Shown: piece by piece, positions 7,814-15,294 of the stretch | Layout of the letters: the number at the start of each line of letters is the position of its first letter | Position numbering within the stretch: the first letter of the stretch is position 1 | DNA from: Clostridiales bacterium | GTDB lineage: Bacteria; Bacillota; Clostridia; Saccharofermentanales; Saccharofermentanaceae | DNA: 64,000 nt | Assembly: GCA_017545245.1 (NCBI GenBank) | Contig: JAFWPB010000058.1 | Location: 1-64,000 of the forward strand | Reading direction: 5' to 3' | Program-made: the position numbers and the translations under genes | Notes under the pieces: model-generated | Seen by the model: the letters and a program-made list of their open reading frames with translations, nothing else | The model's database searches: none | Told to the model about the DNA's origin: nothing

Positions 7814-9265
7814 TTAACCAAGATGGATCTTCGCTTCCGGATAGATGCTCTGGTACGATTTACGTTCTTTCGTAACCAGTCCCATTGCGAAGGTCAGAGG
7901 ACCGACACGGCCAAGGAACATGACCGGAATGATTGCAAGTTGTCCCCAGAATGAGAATTGCGGCGTCGCGGCTGAGGAAAGACCTACTGTACCAAAGGCA
8001 GATGCACCTTCAAACAAAACATCCAGGAAAGAGAACTGTCCTGATGCGATCAATTGTCGTTCTGTCACTGACAGAATACAAGTTAGGATCAATACCAATG
8101 AAAATCCAAGTGCAAAGATCGTCAATGCTCTCTGCACGGTCGAACGCGTAACACGATGATTTCGGATCACGACTTCATTCTTACCCATAATATCGTTCTT
8201 TACTGAACTGATCAGGAGAGCAAACGCCTGAACCTTAATACCACCACCGGTAGACCCTGCACCGGCACCGATAAACATCAAAATGACACATACCACCTTG
8301 GTGCAGTCACGCATCTTCAAAAGATCGATCGAATTCATACCCGCCGTACGAAGCGACATGGACTGGAACAAGGAAGCATTGAGCTTCTCACTGATCGAAA
8401 GGTTTCCAAGCGTTAATCCGCTTTCGTTACTCCACTCCATCACAAGGATCAGAACCGTACCGATCGCCAGAAGTGCAATCGTCATGAAGAAAGCCAGGCG
8501 CGTATGGAACTTCATATGGATATTCGTACGTTCCTTCTTATCGTGCTTAATGATCGTTTTGATCTTTTGTATGGAGTAGTCGATAAGATCTTTCCAGACA
8601 TGAAAACCCAGACCACCGGAAAAGATCAGGAAAGTACAGGTCAACATCACAACAACATTTCCATTGTAAGCTGTAAAACTGCTGTAAGGACCTGTCGCGG
8701 TGTCCCCCATAAGGTCAAATCCAGCATTACAAAAAGCCGATATTGATGAAAAGAGCGCCTTAAAAAGGCCTTGCCCATAACCGAATTCCGGAACAAACTG
8801 GGTGGCAAGCATAATAAAACCGATCATTTCAAAACCGAAAGTCATCAGAATGATGGTCTTCAACAGGCCTTTTAATTCTCCATATGAGAAACTGCCACTG
8901 TTTTCCTGTGCCAGTACACGGGTACGGACAGTAACTTTTCTGCGGAAGATGCTCACGGCAAAGGAATAGATCGTCACCAGTCCAAGTCCGCCGACCTGGA
9001 TCAGGATCAGTAATATTACTCGTCCGAAATCATTAAACGTAGTCGCCGTATCCCGAACTACCAGACCAGTCACACACGTTGCTGAAACGGTCGTAAAAAG
9101 AGAATCGAAAAAACCGATACTCTCCCCTGAATTTGTCACCCAGGGCATCATCAGTAAGATCGTACCAAAAAGCATGATCAGCACAAAACTCGCGATAATG
9201 ACTCGCGCTGGCCGGTCGAGCATCCATTCGACTAACTTTTTCGTTTTCCTTCTACGAACAAGCAT
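7814..9265 (-). CDS. Potassium uptake transporter, TrkH/KtrB family membrane subunit
   Basis: The 483-residue integral membrane protein has four TrkH-type pore repeats; TVSATCVTGL and AGAGSTGGGIKVQAF are typical family sequences, the latter near the third/fourth repeat. It moves K+ (possibly with Na+ or H+) across the cytoplasmic membrane and is gated by the cytoplasmic TrkA/KtrA ring. The ATG directly follows the stop of the trkA gene upstream, with no intervening base, so translation is likely coupled. Two TrkA-type subunits are encoded immediately upstream, making a complete transporter operon. Ion coupling cannot be told from sequence. Confidence 0.93.
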   Translation of the reverse strand: MLVRRRKTKKLVEWMLDRPARVIIASFVLIMLFGTILLMMPWVTNSGESIGFFDSLFTTVSATCVTGLVVRDTATTFNDFGRVILLILIQVGGLGLVTIYSFAVSIFRRKVTVRTRVLAQENSGSFSYGELKGLLKTIILMTFGFEMIGFIMLATQFVPEFGYGQGLFKALFSSISAFCNAGFDLMGDTATGPYSSFTAYNGNVVVMLTCTFLIFSGGLGFHVWKDLIDYSIQKIKTIIKHDKKERTNIHMKFHTRLAFFMTIALLAIGTVLILVMEWSNESGLTLGNLSISEKLNASLFQSMSLRTAGMNSIDLLKMRDCTKVVCVILMFIGAGAGSTGGGIKVQAFALLISSVKNDIMGKNEVVIRNHRVTRSTVQRALTIFALGFSLVLILTCILSVTERQLIASGQFSFLDVLFEGASAFGTVGLSSAATPQFSFWGQLAIIPVMFLGRVGPLTFAMGLVTKERKSYQSIYPEAKIHLG

Positions 9266-9922
9266 TTAGCAAACCATCGCTTTCCAGATTGCTTCGATAT
9301 CTTTCTTATCACAAACCATCATGATCTGATCACCGGCATGCATTACAGTAGAACCGACAGGTGTAATCGTTTCACCATCTTCCCCGGCCATTACAACGAC
9401 ACGGGCACCATGGATGAACTTATACTCCATCATCGTTTTTTCACAAGCGTCTGAATTCTCAGACAAAACAAACTCGATAAGGACATGATCGGAGTTCTTG
9501 ATACGATGCACGATACGAAGGCCTTGGAAATCGATTTCCTGCTCGATCATCATCGCCAGGATCTCCGTTTCGGAGAAAGCACGGTCTACACCGAAACGCT
9601 CCATGATCGGTCTGTTTTTCGGATTATTCACGCGTGCGATCGCCTTCTTCACGCCAAGGTGCTGCTTTGCGATCTGGCATGCTATCATGTTGGTCTCATC
9701 CTGGTTTGTCAGGGCTACGATCATTTCCGCATTATCATCACAAGCTTCACGGAGTACAGGATAAGACGATCCGTCACCATTTATGACCTCGGAAACAAGG
9801 TCATCTGCAAACTTCGTTGCTGCCTGCGGATCCTTGTCGATAATTACGATCTCATTCGCGGATTCCAATTCACGGATCACATAATAAGCCAGTTTGCCCG
9901 CTCCGACTATAACGATCTTCAT
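9266..9922 (-). CDS. Trk/Ktr potassium uptake regulatory subunit, first TrkA-type protein
   Basis: The 218-residue cytosolic regulator has an N-terminal RCK/Rossmann domain (MKIVIVGAGKLAYYVI, then IVIIDKDP with the acidic residue that binds the nucleotide ribose). A C-terminal TrkA_C domain occupies about 140-218. Proteins of this family form a ring beneath TrkH and gate it in response to NAD(H) or ATP/ADP. It is one of two adjacent paralogues; this one keeps a nearly normal glycine loop (GAGKLA). The gene abuts trkH. Confidence 0.92.
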   Translation of the reverse strand: MKIVIVGAGKLAYYVIRELESANEIVIIDKDPQAATKFADDLVSEVINGDGSSYPVLREACDDNAEMIVALTNQDETNMIACQIAKQHLGVKKAIARVNNPKNRPIMERFGVDRAFSETEILAMMIEQEIDFQGLRIVHRIKNSDHVLIEFVLSENSDACEKTMMEYKFIHGARVVVMAGEDGETITPVGSTVMHAGDQIMMVCDKKDIEAIWKAMVC

Positions 9923-9933
9923 ACTTTATATCC

Positions 9934-10563
9934 TCAGACCTTCTTCTCAGCGAGAACCAGTCTGTCCCCTTTCTCCAGTCTCATATTTGGAAGTGTCGTA
10001 ATCAGATTATCATGACGGACTACACCAAATACATGACGTCCTTCCGAATCTTCCACATCACGGATACGGGCGCCGACAAACTCATTATCGATTTCAAGAA
10101 GTGTAAAAGCAATACTGTTGCCGAAAATATTGGTCATGCACTGACCAAGATAATCTTCTTTTTTGATTTTGCCATCTATTGCACGCATAAAAGCATCCGC
10201 AGTCAGTGCAGTAGAAGAGATGGACAGGAATCCGGCATCATCAAACAGATGGTAATCTTCAGCAGCAAACACGCGTGTGATAACGCTCTTTACGTTAAAA
10301 ATATCACGAGCAATTTCAGAAGCCATCAGATTCTGGTTTTCGCTGTCGCTCATCGCACACACGATATCCATGGATCCAATATCCGCCTCTTTCAATATAT
10401 CCACATCAATGATAATACCATTGATCGTTAATACTCCAAGATGCAGCTGCTGCTCCAGTTCCTGAGCACGCGGGTCAACCAGAACACAAGTGTGACCCTT
10501 CTCAATCAACCTCTTCATCAACGAAACACTGGCACGCGAAGCACCAAGAATCATTATCTGCAT
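9934..10563 (-). CDS. Trk/Ktr potassium uptake regulatory subunit, second TrkA-type protein
   Basis: The start MQIMILGASRAS at 10563 is chosen because GGAGG lies 8 bases upstream; a longer reading would overlap the preceding methylase gene. The 209-residue protein again has an RCK_N domain followed by RCK_C. Its nucleotide loop reads GASRAS, missing two of the three glycines of the GxGxxG motif, although the acidic ribose-binding position (VLVDPRAQ) looks shifted rather than clearly kept. Together with the adjacent paralogue it may form a hetero-oligomeric gating ring in which only one subunit binds nucleotide normally; this is inference. Confidence 0.88.
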   Translation of the reverse strand: MQIMILGASRASVSLMKRLIEKGHTCVLVDPRAQELEQQLHLGVLTINGIIIDVDILKEADIGSMDIVCAMSDSENQNLMASEIARDIFNVKSVITRVFAAEDYHLFDDAGFLSISSTALTADAFMRAIDGKIKKEDYLGQCMTNIFGNSIAFTLLEIDNEFVGARIRDVEDSEGRHVFGVVRHDNLITTLPNMRLEKGDRLVLAEKKV

Positions 10564-10582
10564 GAATATGGCCTCCAAAAAA

Positions 10583-11386
10583 CTATTCTTCTGCAGAAAA
10601 AGCAAGAAGATAGCCGAGTATTGATGCTGCCGAAGCAGCGTTCAGTGATTCCGCCCGACCAGGCATTGGAATCTTTATAAGTATATCACAACCAGACGAA
10701 GCCGATTCACTTAATCCATTCGCTTCATTACCGATCCACAAAGCGGCATTTTTCGGGAAAGAAGCTTCCCTGATATCGTTTCCGGCAAGATGTGCGCCAA
10801 GTGAAACGATATTATGCTCATGAAGAACATCGAAAATAGCTTTCTCATCACGGAAAGAAAGAACGGGAATGTGAAAACAAGACCCCATCGAGGCACGAAG
10901 TGCTTTTTCATTGAAAGGATCCACACAATCTTCCGTAATCAGCACCGCCGTATAGGCAAAAGCATCCGCCATCCGGATGACCGTTCCCATGTTGCCGGGA
11001 TCCTGAAGATGTTCCAGTACAATATACCGGCTGTTTTCTCCATCAGAAGGAAAAGAACCGGAATAGTCAGGAGATTTCACGACCAGCGCGACACCCTGTG
11101 GATTGATCGTCTGCGCCAGCTTGGAAAACAGATGATCACTGAATACAAGAACATCGGAAGACGCCGCTTGCGGAAAACGTGCTTTCCATTCATCGGCCAC
11201 GGATTCTTTGCCGGACCGAAGCAGGATGCACTCCGGAACAAGTCCGCTCAAAAGTGCATCTTCGCACAAACGCAAACCCTCGATAAAGACCTTTCCCTGG
11301 GCTCGCGCGACCTTGCGGTCATGCAGGGCAACAAGTGATCGGTATCGAGGGTTTTCTTTGCTTTTTATCTCTAAATAGCGGTCCAC
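10583..11386 (-). CDS. SpoU/TrmH-family 23S rRNA or tRNA 2'-O-methyltransferase
   Basis: The 267-residue protein has an N-terminal substrate-binding domain (about 1-100) and a C-terminal SPOUT knot. The three family motifs are clear: DPGNMGTVIRMADAF, LWIGNEANGLSE, and IPMPGRAESLNAASAASI. The family methylates ribose 2'-OH groups of rRNA or tRNA with S-adenosylmethionine. The location next to rplT matches many Clostridia, where an rRNA methylase follows infC-rpmI-rplT. The start codon appears to be GTG at 11386, 9 bases after the rplT stop, with no evident ribosome-binding site, so translation may depend on termination of rplT. The target nucleotide is not predictable. Confidence 0.9.
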   Translation of the reverse strand: MDRYLEIKSKENPRYRSLVALHDRKVARAQGKVFIEGLRLCEDALLSGLVPECILLRSGKESVADEWKARFPQAASSDVLVFSDHLFSKLAQTINPQGVALVVKSPDYSGSFPSDGENSRYIVLEHLQDPGNMGTVIRMADAFAYTAVLITEDCVDPFNEKALRASMGSCFHIPVLSFRDEKAIFDVLHEHNIVSLGAHLAGNDIREASFPKNAALWIGNEANGLSESASSGCDILIKIPMPGRAESLNAASAASILGYLLAFSAEE

Positions 11387-11395
11387 GGAACGGGA

Positions 11396-11749
11396 TTAAA
11401 GTGCAGCCTTAGCCTGCTCGCAAAGCTTTGCGAAACCGTTCGGATCAGAAATAGCGATATCGGAAAGAACCTTACGGTCCAAAGCGATGTCAGCCTTCTT
11501 CAGACCATTCATGAAACGGCTGTAGGAAAGACCATTGATACGGCAAGCCGCATTGATTCTCTGGATCCAGAGCTTACGGAAATCTCTCTTCTTAGCCTTT
11601 CTGTCACGGTATGCATAAGCACCGGACTTCATGACCTGCTGGTTAGCAACCTTGAAAAGCTTGCTCTTGTGACCGAAGTAACCCTTCGCCTGCTTCAAAA
11701 TCTTATGATGACGCGCTCTTGTACGCATTCCTCTTTTTACTCTAGACAT
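11396..11749 (-). CDS. rplT: Ribosomal protein L20
   Basis: The 117-residue protein is full length and very typical: [28 protein letters not shown], and [21 protein letters not shown]. It binds 23S rRNA early in large-subunit assembly. In several bacteria L20 also represses its own operon by binding the mRNA leader. The ATG follows AGGGAGG. It is the third gene of the infC-rpmI-rplT operon. Confidence 0.99.
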   Translation of the reverse strand: MSRVKRGMRTRARHHKILKQAKGYFGHKSKLFKVANQQVMKSGAYAYRDRKAKKRDFRKLWIQRINAACRINGLSYSRFMNGLKKADIALDRKVLSDIAISDPNGFAKLCEQAKAAL

Positions 11750-11791
11750 GGAAATATACCTCCCTGATTATCTTTCAATTACGACCATCGA

Positions 11792-11989
11792 TTATTTGTA
11801 CGGGATCATCGTTCTGATGACCTTAGCATTTGCTTCTGCGCATACAGCTGTATGACGGAGATGTCTCATTCTCTTGGACGGTCTCTTGCTCAAGATGTGG
11901 CGACGGAAAGCCTGGGAGTACAATACCTTACCGGTACCCGTTACCTTAAATCTTTTCTTTGATGAACTGTGTGTTTTCTGCTTAGGCAT
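11792..11989 (-). CDS. rpmI: Ribosomal protein L35
   Basis: The 65-residue basic protein starts MPKQKTHSSSKKRFKVTGTGKV and contains the family's KR..RHLRHTA region. It is a large-subunit protein near the exit tunnel. AAGGAGG precedes the ATG. It is flanked by infC and rplT as in nearly all bacteria. Confidence 0.99.
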   Translation of the reverse strand: MPKQKTHSSSKKRFKVTGTGKVLYSQAFRRHILSKRPSKRMRHLRHTAVCAEANAKVIRTMIPYK

Positions 11990-12014
11990 TTTTCTATTTC
12001 CTCCTTAATCACAA

Positions 12015-12536
12015 TCAGTTTTTCTTCGGAGCCAGGAACATGACCATGTTTCTGCCCTCAATCTTGGCCGGCTTATCCACCTGACCGAACTCTGCACAAA
12101 GCTGTGCAAACTTCTCCATTACAGCATAACCTTGATTCTGGTATGCCATCTCACGTCCACGGAACTTCACGAGTACCTTGACCCGGTTTCCGTCTTTCAG
12201 GAAACGACATGCGTTCTTCGTCTTGACATTCAGATCGTGATCTTCTGTCGTCAGCTTCATGCCGATTTCCTTCGTCTCGATCACTTTCTGATTCTTACGG
12301 GCTTCCTTCTCTCTTTTAGCCTGTTCGAACAAATACTTGCCGTAGTCCATAACCTTGCATACAGGGTTATCCGGGTTATTTGCGATCAGGACAAGATCAA
12401 GTCCACTCAACTCTGCGGCTTTTCTAGCCTGCTCGATCGGAACGATACCGACCATTGTACCATCTGCATCAATCAATCGAACCTTCTCAAAACGAATCTC
12501 TTCGTTGATGGGCTGCCCATTAGTCTGTCTAGCGAT
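12015..12536 (-). CDS. infC: Translation initiation factor IF-3, starting with a rare AUC codon
   Basis: IF-3 binds the 30S subunit, prevents premature 50S joining and proofreads the start codon. The conserved N-terminus INEEIR..KVRLID lies upstream of any ATG, GTG or TTG. Reading back in frame gives IARQTNGQPINEEIRFEKVRLI, beginning at an ATC at 12536 with GGAGG 9 bases upstream. A TGA in frame at 12552-12554 closes the frame, and the intervening codons are AGG AGG TGT GTT CTT ATC. The initiator must therefore be ATC, or the protein would have to start at TTG 12476 and lose 20 conserved residues. This gives 173 residues, the normal IF-3 length. AUU or AUC starts are known for infC in other bacteria and allow IF-3 to limit its own synthesis. 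Confidence 0.95.
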   Translation of the reverse strand: MARQTNGQPINEEIRFEKVRLIDADGTMVGIVPIEQARKAAELSGLDLVLIANNPDNPVCKVMDYGKYLFEQAKREKEARKNQKVIETKEIGMKLTTEDHDLNVKTKNACRFLKDGNRVKVLVKFRGREMAYQNQGYAVMEKFAQLCAEFGQVDKPAKIEGRNMVMFLAPKKN

Positions 12537-12557
12537 AAGAACACACCTCCTTCAATA

Positions 12558-12591
12558 CAAAAACGGAGCGAAACTTTCCGCTTCACTCCGT
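12558..12591 (-). terminator. Intrinsic terminator/attenuator in the infC leader
   Basis: On the minus strand a stem forms between ACGGAGTGAA (12582-12591) and TTTCGCTCCGT (12563-12573), with one G-U pair, followed by a run of five to six U. It lies 22-55 bases upstream of the infC start codon and downstream of the promoter, so it can stop transcription before the operon. Confidence 0.75.
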
Positions 12592-12657
12592 CATAACTTA
12601 CTTTCGATAAGCCACATTCGTGAACCTCTTCGCATAACTTGAGGTGAGAAGCGGAAA
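12563..12657 (-). promoter_or_regulatory. Antiterminator/terminator leader of the infC-rpmI-rplT operon (L20-leader-like)
   Basis: The minus-strand segment TTTCCGCTTC (12648-12657) is perfectly complementary over 10 bases to GAAGCGGAAA (12575-12584), which spans one arm and the loop of the terminator. The two pairings exclude each other, as expected of an attenuation switch. Leaders ahead of infC in Firmicutes are often controlled by L20 or L4. The placement supports such a role, but which protein binds here is not shown by the sequence. Confidence 0.65.
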
Positions 12658-12680
12658 CTCCTACTTGCTGTAACTCTGAT

Positions 12681-12709
12681 ATGATAACCATGAAAAGAAC
12701 TGTTGTCAA
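12681..12709 (-). promoter_or_regulatory. Sigma-70 type promoter of the infC operon
   Basis: The minus strand has a perfect -35 TTGACA (12704-12709), a 17-base spacer and -10 TATCAT (12681-12686). Transcription would start near 12674, giving a leader of about 140 bases before the AUC start. Confidence 0.8.
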
Positions 12710-12751
12710 GCGCTTTTTGCTGAAAACATATGAATTTCTATTCATTAACTA

Positions 12752-12760
12752 TGATATAAT
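12752..12760 (+). promoter_or_regulatory. Extended -10 promoter for the aminotransferase gene
   Basis: TGATATAAT on the plus strand is a perfect extended -10, 45 bases upstream of the ATG at 12805 and divergent from the infC promoter. No good -35 is visible. Confidence 0.55.
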
Positions 12761-12804
12761 TGTTTTCATCGTTTAGATTATACCCGAAAGAAGGAAGTGA
12801 TACC

Positions 12805-13977
12805 ATGATTTCAAAAGAGATCGAAGCAAAAATATCCGGCGGTTCCCTGATCCGTAAGATGTTTGATGAAGGCACACGCCTCAAGAAGATATATGGTGAG
12901 GATAAGGTATTCGATTTTTCCATCGGAAACCCTGACCTGGAACCTCCAAAGGAAGTAAAAGACGCCATCATCGAGCTGGCAAATGCAGATATCCCGGGCA
13001 TGCATGGTTACATGGCCAATGCCGGTTATCCGGAAACAAGAAAAGCCATCGCAGATAAACTTTCCAAGGAGAGCGGCATGGAAATCGGAATTGATTCCCT
13101 TTGCATGACCTGCGGCGCTGCTTCCGGCATGAACAATATCCTGCGTGCGATCATGGAACCAGACGACGAGATCATCCTTCTCGCTCCTTTCTTCCTTGAA
13201 TACCTCAACTACATCAGCAACGTAAAGGGCAAGCCGGTCATCGTCAATACTGATCCGGATACCTTCCTTCCTGTTATGGATGAGATCGAAAAGGCAATCA
13301 CACCGAAAACAAAGGCGATCATCATCAATTCCCCGAACAACCCGAGCGGCGCGATCTATCCGAAGGAAGTGCTCTGTGAACTGAATGCGCTTCTTAAGAA
13401 ACAGGATCACGTCATTCATGTGATTTCGGACGAACCATATATCGATCTGGCTTATGACGGCATGACGGTGCCTTCTTCCCTGACCTGCTTCGACAACCTG
13501 ATCATCTGCTTTTCCTGGAGTAAATCCCTTTCTCTTCCTGGCGAGCGTATCGGTTACACATGTGTCAGCCCGAAGCATGAGGATTTTGAGATCCTGACAC
13601 AGGCTCTCGTTCTCTGCAACCGTATCCTCGGTGCCGTAAACGCTCCGGCGCTCATGCAGCGGGTCGTAGCTAAGGCCCTGAACGCGAAAGTGGATGTACC
13701 CAATTACGAAAGAAGAAGAAATCTGCTTTATAACATCATCACCGAAGCCGGATTCACCTGCACCAAGCCGCAGGGCGCGCTGTATCTCTTCATGAAGACA
13801 CCGATCGAGGATACTGCATTCTGTGAAGTATGTGCGAAATATAACGTACTTGTCGTTCCGGGTTCCGCTTTCAAGCGTGAAGGATATGTAAGACTTGCTT
13901 TCTGCGTCTCTGAAAAGACGATCCTGGGATCGAAAGAAGCATTTGAATCTATTGCAAAAGAACTTGGCCTGAAATAA
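12805..13977 (+). CDS. Pyridoxal-phosphate aminotransferase, class I/II (aspartate-aminotransferase-like)
   Basis: The start MISKEIEAKISGG at 12805 has GGAAG 7 bases upstream; 390 residues follow. Fold-type I features are clear: the ligand loop CGAASGMNNILRA, INSPNNPSGAIYP, SDEPYIDLAY with the PLP-binding Asp, and SWSKSLSLPGERIGY with the Schiff-base Lys. The C-terminal Arg that binds the substrate carboxylate is probably in EGYVRLAFC. Sub-family members in Clostridia are usually annotated only as PLP-dependent aminotransferases, and the amino acid used is uncertain. The gene is convergent with thiN (2-base gap) and not part of an operon here. Confidence 0.92.
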   Translation: MISKEIEAKISGGSLIRKMFDEGTRLKKIYGEDKVFDFSIGNPDLEPPKEVKDAIIELANADIPGMHGYMANAGYPETRKAIADKLSKESGMEIGIDSLCMTCGAASGMNNILRAIMEPDDEIILLAPFFLEYLNYISNVKGKPVIVNTDPDTFLPVMDEIEKAITPKTKAIIINSPNNPSGAIYPKEVLCELNALLKKQDHVIHVISDEPYIDLAYDGMTVPSSLTCFDNLIICFSWSKSLSLPGERIGYTCVSPKHEDFEILTQALVLCNRILGAVNAPALMQRVVAKALNAKVDVPNYERRRNLLYNIITEAGFTCTKPQGALYLFMKTPIEDTAFCEVCAKYNVLVVPGSAFKREGYVRLAFCVSEKTILGSKEAFESIAKELGLK

Positions 13978-13979
13978 GC

Positions 13980-14633
13980 TCAGACTTTTGGAGTGATCAT
14001 CAAGAGCATGGCACCGTCTTTCATGACGAAGCCGTGCTCTTTTTTCGTCATATCATATTCGTTGCTGACAGTAAGTGAACTTCCCCAGACAAGATCCCTG
14101 TTTTCAAGAGGATACTTCATTCCAATCGTAGAGACACCCTTTGCCCCTTCTCCCAGAGGAATCAAAGAGCATGTAATATTCTCCCGGACATGCATATCTG
14201 GAATAATAAAGCGCTGCTCCTGGAAAAGCGGATAGACCCATGTCACGCCATCTGTCACAGTGATCAGATATCCTTCCATAGTAAGACGCATGGATAAAAG
14301 AAGATTACTCATCACGTGATCAGGACGACCGGAAAGCGAGGTCACAAAGAGGATCTCCTCCCCTTTATTCATGGAGCGGAGACACAATTCGGAATCCGTC
14401 ATATCTTTTTCAACAGGAAAAATACGGTTTTCTACCTGATGCTGTTTCAGCCATTTCATGGTCGTTTCGGAAATCGAATCCATATCGCCCCAAACCACAT
14501 CCGGAACGATATCATAGGAAAGAAGCGCGTCGGCACCACTATCCGCACAGATCACTTTCTCCGCACTCCTGATCTTCGGAAGAATCGGAGACAGATTTTT
14601 ATTCGGTCCACCGGCAATTACAACGACACACAC
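13980..14633 (-). CDS. thiN: Thiamine pyrophosphokinase
   Basis: It transfers pyrophosphate from ATP to thiamine to make the cofactor TPP. Family motifs seen in the 217 residues: VVVIAGGP at the N-terminus, ICADSGADALL, VVWGDMDSI, and EKDMTDSELCL. The start is GTG at 14633 with AAGGAG 8 bases upstream; the gene overlaps the rpe stop by 16 bases. It is the last gene of the long superoperon, the same position as in Bacillus subtilis (prpC-prkC-rsgA-rpe-thiN). Confidence 0.94.
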   Translation of the reverse strand: MCVVVIAGGPNKNLSPILPKIRSAEKVICADSGADALLSYDIVPDVVWGDMDSISETTMKWLKQHQVENRIFPVEKDMTDSELCLRSMNKGEEILFVTSLSGRPDHVMSNLLLSMRLTMEGYLITVTDGVTWVYPLFQEQRFIIPDMHVRENITCSLIPLGEGAKGVSTIGMKYPLENRDLVWGSSLTVSNEYDMTKKEHGFVMKDGAMLLMITPKV

Positions 14634-15277
14634 GAGATCAGCTCCTTGATCGCCTTGGCATGATCATCATTGGAGAATACGGCACTTCCGGCGACGAGCA
14701 GATTTGCGCCTGCTTTTACGACGCGATCGATCGTTTCCGTACAAATTCCGCCATCTACCGAGATGATCGTATCCAGTCCTTTTTCATTAACGATTTCACG
14801 GACACGGGTAATACGATCCAGTGATTCCTCCATGAAGTGCTGACCGCCGAATCCCGGACGGACAGACATGATCAGGATGAGATCACACTTTTCGACATAC
14901 GGAAGGATCTTCTCGATCAGTGTATCCGGATGGATCGACATACCGGCCCTTTTTCCCAGAGAATGGATCTTTTCGATCAGCGGGATCGGATCCTCGACCG
15001 TTTCCACATGGAAAGTGATCATATCGGCACCGGCATTTGCAAAGGGTTCAATAAAATCCATCGGATTTGTGATCATAAGATGCACATCGAAGATCATATT
15101 GGTCTGAGGACGGATCGCTGCAACGACCGGAACGCCGAACGTGATATTCGGAACATAATGACCGTCCATAACATCAATATGCAAAAATGTTGCATCGTTC
15201 TCCACTTTTTTGATTTCATCTGCCAGATGTCCAAAATCTGCAGAAAGGATAGATGGATTGATTTCAAAATCCTTCAC
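14618..15277 (-). CDS. rpe: Ribulose-phosphate 3-epimerase
   Basis: This TIM-barrel enzyme interconverts ribulose 5-phosphate and xylulose 5-phosphate in the pentose phosphate pathway. The 219 residues carry ILSADFGHLADE, the metal-site motif HIDVMDGHYVPN, MSVRPGFGGQ and SVDGGI. It is placed 17 bases after rsgA and overlaps thiN. Confidence 0.97.
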   Translation of the reverse strand: MKDFEINPSILSADFGHLADEIKKVENDATFLHIDVMDGHYVPNITFGVPVVAAIRPQTNMIFDVHLMITNPMDFIEPFANAGADMITFHVETVEDPIPLIEKIHSLGKRAGMSIHPDTLIEKILPYVEKCDLILIMSVRPGFGGQHFMEESLDRITRVREIVNEKGLDTIISVDGGICTETIDRVVKAGANLLVAGSAVFSNDDHAKAIKELISCVSL

Positions 15278-15294
15278 TTCAAAAAACCCTCTTT

